From the NCBI GenBank assembly GCA_910588885.1, contig CAJUSQ010000003.1, positions 1-64,000 of the forward strand: a stretch of 64,000 bases of DNA, read 5' to 3'. The notes beneath the pieces are model-generated. The model searched no databases and was not told the origin of the DNA. It saw only the letters and a list, made by a program, of their open reading frames with translations. The stretch comes from an uncultured Lachnospiraceae bacterium. Its GTDB lineage: Bacteria > Bacillota > Clostridia > Lachnospirales > Lachnospiraceae. The position numbers and the translations under genes were made by a program. The stretch's first letter is position 1; each line of letters opens with the position of its first letter. Shown here piece by piece: positions 1 to 7,990 of the stretch.

Positions 1-91
1 GGGGTATTTGACCCTCGCGGCAGTCGCCAAATGTCTGCAAGCAGCCACTTGGCTCGTTGCTCGCGGGAATAAATTTAGAAGGCTTCCACAT
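1..91 (-). CDS. Hypothetical protein, N-terminus only
   Basis: A reading frame starts with ATG at 91 on the minus strand and runs off the left edge without a stop, giving about 30 residues. An AAAGGAG ribosome site lies seven bases upstream of the ATG, which is the main reason to believe it. The peptide starts MWKPSKFIPASNEPSGC and contains two Cys residues. I do not recognise the family. The gene reads away from the EVE-like gene at 405. Confidence 0.5.
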   Translation of the reverse strand, partial: MWKPSKFIPASNEPSGCLQTFGDCREGQIP

Positions 92-160
92 AATATATCT
101 CCTTTCGTAGTCGTTCAGAAAACGGGGCATTCGACGGAAGCGCAGGAATCCAAAGAAGCG

Positions 161-203
161 AAAAGCCCTTAAATCCGCTTAGAACCAGGGTTTAAGAGCT
201 TTT
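161..203. terminator. Imperfect 13-bp inverted repeat, possible terminator or operator
   Basis: The arms AAAAGCCCTTAAA (161-173) and TTTAAGAGCTTTT (191-203) pair with one mismatch around a 17-base loop. The right arm ends in a T-run, but the stem is AT-rich. It lies in the 313-base gap between two divergent genes, so a regulatory role is as likely as termination. Apart from this and the promoter at 264, I see nothing else in the gap. Confidence 0.3.
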
Positions 204-263
204 CACTTTCAAAATCACATTTTCGCCAAAATATTTTTAACTAGATTTCTACTACATTTCTAC

Positions 264-292
264 TTGACTTCTAATTTTCTTTGCGGTATGAT
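264..292 (+). promoter_or_regulatory. Sigma-A-type promoter of the EVE-like gene
   Basis: TTGACT (264-269), a 17-base spacer and TATGAT (287-292) form a near-consensus promoter. The predicted start near 299 leaves a leader of about 105 bases before the ATG at 405. Three imperfect 11-base direct repeats beginning ATTTCTACTAC at 245 run into the -35 box, as expected of an operator. Confidence 0.7.
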
Positions 293-404
293 TAGATTAC
301 AAGAAGATAACTACTTGTTTTCTTCCTGACAAGAGAGCATTTCTGAAAAATGCTTGACTGTTGTCCCTATTCACACACATCTTTCCGGAAAAAGGAGGTA
401 ACTT

Positions 405-1037
405 ATGAACAATGCTTGGCTCATCCGCCCTTATCCCCACAAAAAACCCAGGCTTTCCGAATTCCTGAGTCAGAAAATTATCGCCATTGGCTGGCCTTGT
501 ATCGGCGACTTAACCAGCAAGTCACGTGAAGAATTAAAGGAAACATTATCAGCCCCGCCCTACGGCTACGAAGGTCTGGTTCTGGGCAATGCCTACGCCA
601 CCATTGATATATTTGTCAATCAAATGGCGATCGGGGACCTGCTCCTCATGCCAAATGGCGATGATATCTACCTTGGCAGAATTTCAGGCGATTACTACCT
701 TGACCCCTCTGTTGACAATGACAAGAGCGGCTATTCGCATCAGAGAAAGGCAGAATGGATCAGGAACACGTCCCGCAAGGAACTTTCAAAGGAACTCCGT
801 TCCTCCTTGAAGGTCCATCGCACCGCTGCAAATTTATCGCACCACTATGCGGAAATTGATGGCCTGATCCACGGACGGGCGGCTGCGGTTTCTGCTCCCT
901 CCAAAACGGATACCATTGACGTATCTTATCCTTTAAGGCCGGACTACAATGTATCCTTCCGCATCCCAACCGATATTACCCTAGAGGAAGCGAGACGTCT
1001 CAGCGCCTATTTTGCCTCTTTGTATTTTAAAGACTAA
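405..1037 (+). CDS. EVE/PUA-like domain protein, possibly defence-related
   Basis: A 210-residue soluble protein. Residues about 1-115 look like an EVE/PUA-type modified-base or RNA-binding fold: an N-terminal AWLIRPYPH, then IAIGWPCIGDLT, and a central IGDLLLMPNGDDIYLGRI strand-turn typical of the N-terminal modules of Mrr-like and McrB-associated restriction proteins. The C-terminus ends in an IPTDITLEEARRLSAY motif often seen at the ends of small prokaryotic DNA-associated proteins. The start has an AAAGGAGG site seven bases upstream. It is a single-gene unit behind a strong promoter, with no nuclease or ATPase partner nearby. Family assignment is by motif recall; the function is inferred. 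Confidence 0.55.
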   Translation: MNNAWLIRPYPHKKPRLSEFLSQKIIAIGWPCIGDLTSKSREELKETLSAPPYGYEGLVLGNAYATIDIFVNQMAIGDLLLMPNGDDIYLGRISGDYYLDPSVDNDKSGYSHQRKAEWIRNTSRKELSKELRSSLKVHRTAANLSHHYAEIDGLIHGRAAAVSAPSKTDTIDVSYPLRPDYNVSFRIPTDITLEEARRLSAYFASLYFKD

Positions 1038-1086
1038 GAGGGGGGAGCAGCTCTCCGCAAACAAAGCATCCCGTCCGGTTCCGGGC

Positions 1087-3351
1087 CTATTTCATCCAAA
1101 TATCCCTGCTGTATTCCGCAATGGTCCGGTCTGAAGAGAAGAACCCGGCTTTTGCGGTGTTGATCAGCATTTTCTTTGCCCAGCCCATCCTGTCTTCATA
1201 GGCCCGGAACGCCTCTTCCTTCTTCTCCGTATAAGATTTGAAATCCAGAAGGGTCATAAACCAATCCTTGTTGATCAGCTCCTGATACAGGCGGTTCAGG
1301 TTTTCCTGATTTCCGATCCTCAGCATTTCGTCGCTGACGATGAAGTCCACGGCTCTGCGGATATCCGCATCTTCCTCGTAATATTCCTTGGAAACATAGG
1401 TGGCATTTTCATAGTGGGCAATGACCGTATCGGAGGATTCCCCTAAAATATAAATATTATCTTCTCCCACCAGCTGGGCAATTTCCACGTTGGCGCCGTC
1501 CATGGTTCCCAGAGTTACCGCACCGTTTAACATAAACTTCATATTTCCGGTTCCGCTGGCTTCCTTGGAGGCCAGGGAAATCTGTTCGGAAACGTCGCAG
1601 GCTGGGATCAGCTTCTCCGCCTTGGTTACATTATAGTTTTCCACCATAACCACTTTTAAATACGGGCTTACTTCCGGATCGTTGTTGACCAGCTCCTGCA
1701 GGCACAGGATCAAATGGATAATATCCTTGGCGATCACATAAGCCGGCGCTGCCTTGGCTCCGAAAATAACGGTAACCGGCGTAGCGGGACGGTTGCCTGC
1801 CTTAATCTCCAGATATTTGTGGATGATGTAAAGGGCGTTCATCTGCTGGCGTTTGTACTCGTGGAGCCGCTTGATCTGAATGTCAAAAATGGAGGTTACA
1901 TCCAGCTCGATTCCCTGGGTGGCTTTCAGATATTCTGCCAGTTTTTTCTTGTTTTCAGCCTTTATGTCCAAAAGCTCACGCAAAACCGTTTCGTCCTTTT
2001 CATATTTCAAAAGCTTCTCAAGCTCCATGGCGTCCTTGTGCCAGCCGGTCCCGATTTTCTCATCCAGATAGCCGCTCAACCGGTGGTTGCAGTACATCAG
2101 CCAGCGGCGGAAGGTCACGCCGTTGGTCTTATTGTTGAACTTCTCCGGATATAGTTTATAAAAATGATTCAGTTCGTTGTTTTTCAAAATCTCCGTATGG
2201 AGATACGCCACGCCGTTGACGCTGTAGCCGTAATGAATATCCATATGGGCCATATGCACCAGATTGGCCTTATCAATAATGGCAACCTTGGGATTCTCAT
2301 ATTTTTCCTTTACCATGGTGTCCAGCTCCCGGATAATGGGCATCAGATGGGGTACCACCTGATTCAGATAATCCATGGGCCATTTCTCCAGAGCCTCGGC
2401 CAAAATGGTGTGGTTCGTGTAAGCACAGGTTTGGGAAACAATCTCGATGGCCTTCTCCATCCGGATTCCCCGTTCCATCAGAAGGCGGATCAGCTCCGGT
2501 ATTACAAGGCTGGGATGGGTATCATTGATCTGCACCGCCGCATACTTGGGCAGGTCATAAAGCGTACAGCCCCGCTCCTGGCACTCCTGTAAAATCAGCT
2601 GTGCCGCATTGCTCACCATAAAATACTGCTGATATACCCGCAGACGCCGCCCTGCATCGTCACTGTCGTCAGGATACAGAAACAAGGTCAGGTTTTTCTT
2701 AATATCTTCCTTATTAAATTGAATCCCGTCCTCTACGATGCTCTCGTCCACGGTTTCGATATCGAATAAATGCAGCTTATTGGTACGGTTCTCATAGCCG
2801 ACCACATCCAGGTCATACATCCTGGACCGTACCGAAAATCCCCCAAACTGCACCGGATAAGAAACCTCAGTCCGTTCCAGCCAATTCTTCTCTTCGATCC
2901 AGGGGTTTTTATTTTCCTGCTGCAGATGATTCCGGAATTTCTGTAAAAACAGGCCGAAATGGTAATTCAGCCCCACGCCGTCCCCGTTCATTCCAAGGGT
3001 AGCCATGGAATCCAGAAAACAGGCGGCAAGCCTTCCCAGGCCCCCGTTCCCCAGAGAGGGTTCCGGCTCCTGCTCTTCCACGTCTGCCAGGCTCTTTCCG
3101 TACCCGGCCAGCAGCTTTTGCACCTCATCGTAAATTCCAAGGTTAATCAGGTTATTGGACAACAGCTTTCCAATTAAAAATTCTGCCGAAATATAATAAA
3201 CCTTCCGGGTGGCCTTCTCTTCCTTTGGACTTACCTCCCGCTCCTTTGACATTTCTTTCACAATCTCAAGAAGCCCTTCGTACAGCTGCCTGTTGGTGCA
3301 GGCCGCAATATTATTACAGCAAATCCGTTCTAATCTTTCTCTGATCTCCAT
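1087..3351 (-). CDS. glgP: Glycogen/starch phosphorylase (GT35)
   Basis: A cytoplasmic PLP-dependent enzyme of about 754 residues that releases glucose-1-phosphate from alpha-1,4-glucan ends. Seen in sequence: the N-terminal [14 protein letters not shown] glucan-phosphorylase signature and the [15 protein letters not shown] motif, whose lysine (about K605) binds PLP. The frame stays open 45 residues further upstream, but the start at 3351 has AGGAGG seven bases away and gives the normal N-terminus [10 protein letters not shown]. It is somewhat shorter than the E. coli enzyme, as is common in clostridia. The gene is divergent from the AraC-type regulator at 3572. A predicted leader of about 130 bases precedes it. 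Confidence 0.95.
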   Translation of the reverse strand: MEIRERLERICCNNIAACTNRQLYEGLLEIVKEMSKEREVSPKEEKATRKVYYISAEFLIGKLLSNNLINLGIYDEVQKLLAGYGKSLADVEEQEPEPSLGNGGLGRLAACFLDSMATLGMNGDGVGLNYHFGLFLQKFRNHLQQENKNPWIEEKNWLERTEVSYPVQFGGFSVRSRMYDLDVVGYENRTNKLHLFDIETVDESIVEDGIQFNKEDIKKNLTLFLYPDDSDDAGRRLRVYQQYFMVSNAAQLILQECQERGCTLYDLPKYAAVQINDTHPSLVIPELIRLLMERGIRMEKAIEIVSQTCAYTNHTILAEALEKWPMDYLNQVVPHLMPIIRELDTMVKEKYENPKVAIIDKANLVHMAHMDIHYGYSVNGVAYLHTEILKNNELNHFYKLYPEKFNNKTNGVTFRRWLMYCNHRLSGYLDEKIGTGWHKDAMELEKLLKYEKDETVLRELLDIKAENKKKLAEYLKATQGIELDVTSIFDIQIKRLHEYKRQQMNALYIIHKYLEIKAGNRPATPVTVIFGAKAAPAYVIAKDIIHLILCLQELVNNDPEVSPYLKVVMVENYNVTKAEKLIPACDVSEQISLASKEASGTGNMKFMLNGAVTLGTMDGANVEIAQLVGEDNIYILGESSDTVIAHYENATYVSKEYYEEDADIRRAVDFIVSDEMLRIGNQENLNRLYQELINKDWFMTLLDFKSYTEKKEEAFRAYEDRMGWAKKMLINTAKAGFFSSDRTIAEYSRDIWMK

Positions 3352-3488
3352 TCCAAACCTCCTAATCTTTGATAAGCCCCGGCCGCTGCCGTTCCCTTCG
3401 TGACCGGTTACATTCTGTGTTACCGTATTGGCCTTTGCCCTGCAGCTCAGTGCACGGCCCGGGAGTGGACAGTAACTATTCCGCATTC

Positions 3489-3517
3489 ATTATATGTATT
3501 TTTTCCAATATTATCTT
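3489..3517 (-). promoter_or_regulatory. Probable glgP promoter
   Basis: Reading on the minus strand, a perfect TATAAT (3489-3494) lies 17 bases from a poor -35 (AAGATA). The weak -35 suggests a need for an activator. It overlaps the -35 box of the divergent AraC-gene promoter at 3516. Confidence 0.4.
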
Positions 3518-3545
3518 GCAATATTCCGCTAAAATGTAATACAAT
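3516..3545 (+). promoter_or_regulatory. Promoter of the AraC-family regulator
   Basis: TTGCAA (3516-3521), an 18-base spacer and TACAAT (3540-3545) precede the regulator by a leader of only about 20 bases. Confidence 0.55.
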
Positions 3546-3571
3546 ACTATCAAAATACGGAGGTGGGCAAT

Positions 3572-4477
3572 TTGAACATTCTGGAATATGAAACCACACA
3601 GGAGCTGAAAACCCATGGGAATTCCAACTTTCCTTTCAATATCTATCCCTGCAGCATTCCGCTGGATTTCACCGGGGTACCCCTCCACTGGCACAATGAT
3701 ATGGAAATCATCTATGTAAAAAAAGGACGGGGAACGGTACTGGCGGATCTGCGCCCGTATCAGGTCCGGGCCGGGGACCTAGTATTTATCACTCCCGGCA
3801 GCCTTCACGGCCTGGAACAATACCGGGACTGTACCATGGAATATGAAAATATCCTGTTCCAGCTAAGCCTTTTAATGACCTCCGTAAACGACCTCTGCAG
3901 CGAACAATTTTTCCAGCCGCTCCTTCATGGCCGGCTGGCCCTTCCGGTGCTCCTTTCCGCCGAAGCCCCTTTTTATTCCGAAGCCGTCCGCTGTCTGGAT
4001 GCGCTGGACAAATTAAGCGGCAGCAATGAACCGACCCGGATCCTGGGCATCAAAGGAAAGCTGTTTGAGCTGTTTTCCCTTCTGTTCCAAAACTGTCCCC
4101 AAGCTGCGCCGCCCCGCTGTCCCTCCAAATCCCTGGAAACCATCAAGCTCCTTTTCAAGCATGTGGAAACCCATTACCAGGAAAAGCTTACTATTTCAAA
4201 TATGGCGGATTTATGCGGTTTTTCCGATTCCCACTTTATGAAATTTTTCAAACAGCATATGGGGATTTCTTTTATCGAATATTTGAACGATTACCGATTG
4301 ATGATGGCAGCCCGGATGCTCCGGGCCTCTACCGATACAATTGCCGCCATTTCCGAAGAAATCGGTTTCGAGAACCTTTCTTATTTCAATCGGCTGTTTA
4401 AGCGAAAATACGGCATGACCCCCAGCTGCTACCGAAGCGGGGCAAAAGAAGAGCTTCTTCGGCATATTTGTACCTAA
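3572..4477 (+). CDS. AraC-family transcriptional regulator with cupin sensor domain
   Basis: About 301 residues. The N-terminal cupin (residues about 30-100) carries the HWHNDMEIIYVKKG and AGDLVFITPGSLHG strands typical of sugar-sensing AraC proteins. The C-terminal about 100 residues hold two helix-turn-helix motifs, the second with the IAAISEEIGFENLSYFNRLF signature. I place the start at TTG 3572 because GGAGGTG (3559-3565) fits it; an in-frame GTG at 3563 overlaps that ribosome site. It lies between divergent glgP and a co-oriented oxidoreductase, so control of one or both is likely, but the ligand cannot be read from sequence. Confidence 0.88.
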   Translation: MNILEYETTQELKTHGNSNFPFNIYPCSIPLDFTGVPLHWHNDMEIIYVKKGRGTVLADLRPYQVRAGDLVFITPGSLHGLEQYRDCTMEYENILFQLSLLMTSVNDLCSEQFFQPLLHGRLALPVLLSAEAPFYSEAVRCLDALDKLSGSNEPTRILGIKGKLFELFSLLFQNCPQAAPPRCPSKSLETIKLLFKHVETHYQEKLTISNMADLCGFSDSHFMKFFKQHMGISFIEYLNDYRLMMAARMLRASTDTIAAISEEIGFENLSYFNRLFKRKYGMTPSCYRSGAKEELLRHICT

Positions 4478-4490
4478 TTCCCGATTTTGA

Positions 4491-4520
4491 TTGCAATCCA
4501 AACAGGAAAGCAGTTATAAT
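4491..4520 (+). promoter_or_regulatory. Promoter of the Gfo/Idh/MocA oxidoreductase
   Basis: TTGCAA (4491-4496), an 18-base spacer and a perfect TATAAT (4515-4520) lie just after the regulator's stop codon. They give the oxidoreductase its own start site, about 37 bases before its ATG. Confidence 0.6.
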
Positions 4521-4563
4521 AGGACAAACAGAAAATCATTCATTACAAAAAAGGAGAAAAAAG

Positions 4564-5520
4564 ATGCGGATTGGAATCATTGGACCAGGAAAAATCGCCG
4601 AACGCTTTGCCGCTGCCTGCCGGCAGGTGGAAGGTGTTACGGTATTTGCGGCGGCTTCTTCCAGTAAAGAACGGGCGGAAGCATTTGCAGAAAAATATCA
4701 TATCCCCCATGCGCTGGATTCTTATGAGAAATTATGGGAGATGCCGGAAATAGACGCTGTCTATATTTCTTCCATTAATTCCCGGCACTATCCGATGGCA
4801 AAAGCCTGCCTGGAAGCAAAAAAGGCCGTACTGTGTGAAAAACCCATGTGTATCAGTCCGGAACAGGCCCGGAATCTGGTAGCCCTGGCCAAGCAGCAGC
4901 AAGTACTTCTGATGGAAGGAATGTGGACTGCCACTCTTCCCTGTATTCAAAAGGCCGCCCAATGGATTCGGGAAGGAAGACTCGGAACCATCAATTATCT
5001 GGACAGCAGCTTTTCCTTTTTCTATCCGAAAGAAACAACAGGGCGGCTCTTTGACCGGAAGCTGGGCGGCGGCGCCCTGTTGGATGTGGGCGTCTACTGC
5101 CTGGCCTTTACCCTTTTGATGATGGAACAAAAGCCGGTTTCCGTCCGCTCCTGTCTGCAGGTTGGAGATACCGGGGTGGACGAGATGGGCGCGGCCCTTC
5201 TGCAATTTGAAAACGGCGCCGTTGCAAACTGTTCCTTCGGCGTCCAGGGAAAAGCCCCGGCGGACGCTCACATCTACGGCAGCCAGGGCCAGATCTGCCT
5301 GAAGGAATTTTTCTGCTGCCGAAAGGCCGAATTATACGATACGGCCGGAAACCTGCTGGAAACGGAAGAGGATCCCCAGGAGGACGGCTTCGTTCACGAA
5401 ATCCGAACCTTTTATGAAACCTGGAAATCCAAAAGCCTGGAAGCACCGGGTGCCTCCCACCAGCTGACCCTGGACTGCGCCGGGCTTATGGACGAAATCC
5501 TGCGGGGCGGATACGAGTAA
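4564..5520 (+). CDS. Gfo/Idh/MocA-family NAD(P)-dependent oxidoreductase
   Basis: A 318-residue soluble dehydrogenase. The Rossmann fold opens with RIGIIGPGKIAERF and the catalytic-domain EKP signature appears as CEKPMCISPEQ near residue 95. These features define the family, which oxidises sugars, inositols or dihydrodiols. The C-terminal half has the usual GGGALLDVGVYC strand. The frame is open 32 codons further upstream, but the ATG at 4564 has AAAGGAG eight bases away and gives the canonical N-terminus. The neighbouring AraC sensor suggests sugar or sugar-acid use. The substrate is unknown. Confidence 0.88.
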   Translation: MRIGIIGPGKIAERFAAACRQVEGVTVFAAASSSKERAEAFAEKYHIPHALDSYEKLWEMPEIDAVYISSINSRHYPMAKACLEAKKAVLCEKPMCISPEQARNLVALAKQQQVLLMEGMWTATLPCIQKAAQWIREGRLGTINYLDSSFSFFYPKETTGRLFDRKLGGGALLDVGVYCLAFTLLMMEQKPVSVRSCLQVGDTGVDEMGAALLQFENGAVANCSFGVQGKAPADAHIYGSQGQICLKEFFCCRKAELYDTAGNLLETEEDPQEDGFVHEIRTFYETWKSKSLEAPGASHQLTLDCAGLMDEILRGGYE

Positions 5521-5533
5521 GCCCAAAGGAGAT

Positions 5534-5555
5534 CTGCCGAAAACCCTTTCGCCAG
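5534..5555. terminator. Hairpin between convergent genes
   Basis: CTGCCGAAA (5534-5542) and TTTCGCCAG (5547-5555) pair with one C-C mismatch around a four-base loop. It lies between the oxidoreductase stop and the ABC ATPase stop. It has no clear T-run, so terminator function is uncertain. Confidence 0.35.
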
Positions 5556-5573
5556 CCATCGAAACCTACAAGT

Positions 5574-5646
5574 ATGATGAGAATACAACCCAAACGCACG
5601 CTGGTGAAATTTATAATTATGAAGGAAATACAGCCCAAACGTACGC
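5574..5646. repeat. 45-bp-spaced imperfect direct repeat beside a stop codon
   Basis: A 28-base element at 5574-5601 recurs at 5619-5646 with five differences. The best conserved core is ATACARCCCAAACGYACGC. The second copy ends two bases before the stop codon of the ABC ATPase gene (minus strand, stop at 5649). No protein product is evident here. Confidence 0.7.
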
Positions 5647-5648
5647 CG

Positions 5649-6746
5649 TCAGGAGTGCAAAAGCCCCTCCTGCCTGGCCAGCCGTTGCAACTGCAAATTC
5701 CCTTCATTCATGCTTCCAAACAATTTCAAGGGACAAAGCGTCTTTTCACAGGCTTTCAAACATAGCTTTGCCTGGCCTAACACCTGTTCCCCGATGGGTT
5801 CAAAAGCCTTCTGGACAAAGACCTGGCTGGCCAGGGCTTTTGCCACTGGGTAGTCCACGTCATTTTCATGCAACACTCCGGCTGCAAAGGGAATGCCTTC
5901 CCGCTGCAGCTGCCGGTATATCGGAATCCCGCTGCCTCCGCCTCCAATCACAAAGACCCGGGGCCGGCCTTCCGTCCGCTCCATCTCCAGACAGCCGAAT
6001 TCCGCATTATAGCTGCCCTTGGTCATTCCGTAAAGCGCTTCTATATACGCGGAAGTAAAAATTTCTTCCGGTCTGCCATACTTTTCAATCACATTCCCAT
6101 GGACGCAAATAACCTGGTCCGATATTTTCTGTGCCAGATCCAGTTCATGGAGCGACATCATTACAGCCAGCTTTTTTTCCTGTACCATCTGCTTTAAAAT
6201 CGTAAGAAGCTCCAATTTATGGCGGATATCCAAAAAAGAGGTGGGCTCGTCCAGAACAATGGCTTCCGGTTCCTGACAGATTGCCCGGGCCAGCAGGATC
6301 CGCTGCCGTTGCCCGTCGCTGATCTGTGCAAAATCACACTCTGAAAGCTCCTCTGCATGCACCAGCTTCAAAGCTTCCTGCACTTTTTCCCGATCCTCTT
6401 TTCCAAGAATTCCCAGCCTACCGGTATAGGGGTATCTTCCGGTAGCCACCACATCTTCACAGGTCATAAGCTCCGTACGCATACGTTCCGTCATTACAAC
6501 CGCCAGCTTTTTCGCCAGCTCCTTATCCATTATAGAAGTCATGTCAATCCCATCCAGATACACGGTTCCGCCCAACAGGGCCAGCTGCCGGGTCATGCTT
6601 TTCAGGATCGTAGATTTTCCGGCTCCGTTCGGACCTATCAATGTCAGAATCTCTCCCTGGCGCAGCCGGATTTCAATATTTTGAATCAACGGCTCTTTTC
6701 CATAACCCACCGCCAGGTCTTCTGTATACACATAATACTCTTTCAT
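5649..6746 (-). CDS. ABC importer ATPase (FecE/BtuD type) with C-terminal Rossmann-like extension
   Basis: 365 residues. The first about 255 form a standard metal-chelate importer ATPase: Walker A GPNGAGKST, a divergent signature ISDGQRQR, Walker B AIVLDEP and an H-loop SLHELDLA. About 100 extra residues follow, opening with RVFVIGGGGSGIPIYRQL and continuing with a Rossmann-like alternation; plain FecE/BtuD proteins of about 250-260 residues lack this. The start at 6746 is chosen because AGGAGAGG precedes it. It is the last gene of the cobalamin-riboswitch operon. The extension might bind a nucleotide or a corrinoid precursor, which is inference. Confidence 0.88.
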   Translation of the reverse strand: MKEYYVYTEDLAVGYGKEPLIQNIEIRLRQGEILTLIGPNGAGKSTILKSMTRQLALLGGTVYLDGIDMTSIMDKELAKKLAVVMTERMRTELMTCEDVVATGRYPYTGRLGILGKEDREKVQEALKLVHAEELSECDFAQISDGQRQRILLARAICQEPEAIVLDEPTSFLDIRHKLELLTILKQMVQEKKLAVMMSLHELDLAQKISDQVICVHGNVIEKYGRPEEIFTSAYIEALYGMTKGSYNAEFGCLEMERTEGRPRVFVIGGGGSGIPIYRQLQREGIPFAAGVLHENDVDYPVAKALASQVFVQKAFEPIGEQVLGQAKLCLKACEKTLCPLKLFGSMNEGNLQLQRLARQEGLLHS

Positions 6747-6834
6747 CCCAATCCTCTCCTGCCCTCCCTGTGCAGACGTCATCGGGGATGCTCTGCTGTC
6801 CTTTTCCCACTGTTCATTCCTGCCCCCGCTTACT

Positions 6835-7902
6835 TTACTGCAATCCTTTCCTCTGTCTGTGCACCATCATATAGATAACCACCGGAGCTCCGAAAACGGC
6901 TGTTACCGAACTGATGCTAAGCTCCGTAGGTGCAAACACCGTCCTGGCGATCAGGTCGCAGAACAGGCAGAAAACCGCCCCGCCTAAAAAACAGGCCGGA
7001 ATCACCAGAATCGGTTTTGCGGTCCGCAGCAGACTTTTAATCAGGTGAGGAACCGCAATTCCCACAAAAGAAATCGGCCCGGCAAAAGCCGTAACGCAGG
7101 CGGAGAGAATACTGGAGAGTAAAATCAGCGCAACCCGGAAGAAACGGATATTGACCCCCATATTCTGCGCATAAGCTTCTCCCAGCTGATACGCACTGAT
7201 CGGCTTTGATAAAAAAAACACAAAGAGCAGGGTCACAAATACCACCAAAGAAAAAATCTGCACATTCTCCCAGTTTAAGCCCGAGAAGCTTCCCAGGGAC
7301 CAGTTGTGCAGATTTACAATATTCGAATCATCTGCAAATGTAATCACAAAATCCGTAATCGCCGAGCAGATATACCCAATCATTACGCCGCAGATCACCA
7401 GCATGGACATCTGCCTGACCCGGTTGGATACTGCCAGTACAAATCCCATGGAAATCATGGCTCCCCCGAAAGCAGCCAGGATCATGATTCCGGAGCTTAC
7501 TGCAATCCCTTTTTGCAGCAGTCCAATCATCACCAAAGATACCATCAGTTTCGCCCCGGAAGAGATTCCCAGGACAAACGGCCCCGCAATGGGGTTGCCA
7601 AAAAAAGTCTGCAGCAAAAAGCCGGACACCGACAACGCCCCTCCTAAGACCATGGCAGCCAGAATACGCGGAAAACGAATGTCCCACACAATATGAAGGG
7701 CCGTTTCTTCTCCCCTCTTCCGCAGCAGGATCTGAAAAATCTCTCCTGACGTCAAGGACACGCTGCCTGAATTCAGATTCCAGAAAAATAACGCCGCCAG
7801 CAGTAAAAAAAGGATCAGAAAAGACATTCCGTATCTGAAATACTTTTTCTTTTCATATGATGTCTTATGGGGCTTGCCCTTTTCATTTTCTGTTTCTCTC
7901 AT
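6835..7902 (-). CDS. ABC importer permease, FecCD/BtuC family
   Basis: 355 residues with about nine or ten hydrophobic segments. Family marks: DIRFPRILAAMVLGGALSVSG, the GNPIAGPFVLGISSGA loop, and GPISFVGIAVPHL near the C-terminus, which contacts the ATPase. The start at 7902 has GGGAGG four bases upstream. It lies between the substrate-binding lipoprotein and the ATPase, with 88-base gaps on both sides. The family carries ferric siderophores, haem or cobalamin; the riboswitch upstream of the operon points to corrinoids. Confidence 0.92.
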   Translation of the reverse strand: MRETENEKGKPHKTSYEKKKYFRYGMSFLILFLLLAALFFWNLNSGSVSLTSGEIFQILLRKRGEETALHIVWDIRFPRILAAMVLGGALSVSGFLLQTFFGNPIAGPFVLGISSGAKLMVSLVMIGLLQKGIAVSSGIMILAAFGGAMISMGFVLAVSNRVRQMSMLVICGVMIGYICSAITDFVITFADDSNIVNLHNWSLGSFSGLNWENVQIFSLVVFVTLLFVFFLSKPISAYQLGEAYAQNMGVNIRFFRVALILLSSILSACVTAFAGPISFVGIAVPHLIKSLLRTAKPILVIPACFLGGAVFCLFCDLIARTVFAPTELSISSVTAVFGAPVVIYMMVHRQRKGLQ

Positions 7903-7990
7903 GGTTCCTCCCAATGGAAAACCTCTGGTTTTCCCGCCTTTCCCGACTGCAGCCTACGCTGCTTTCCTGCCGTTTCCCGGGTTTTCTCAG

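Noticed and set aside
3352..3486. N-terminal extension of glycogen phosphorylase
   Set aside because: The extra 45 codons are Cys/Arg-rich, lack a ribosome site and are not part of the enzyme family; ATG 3351 has a strong site.
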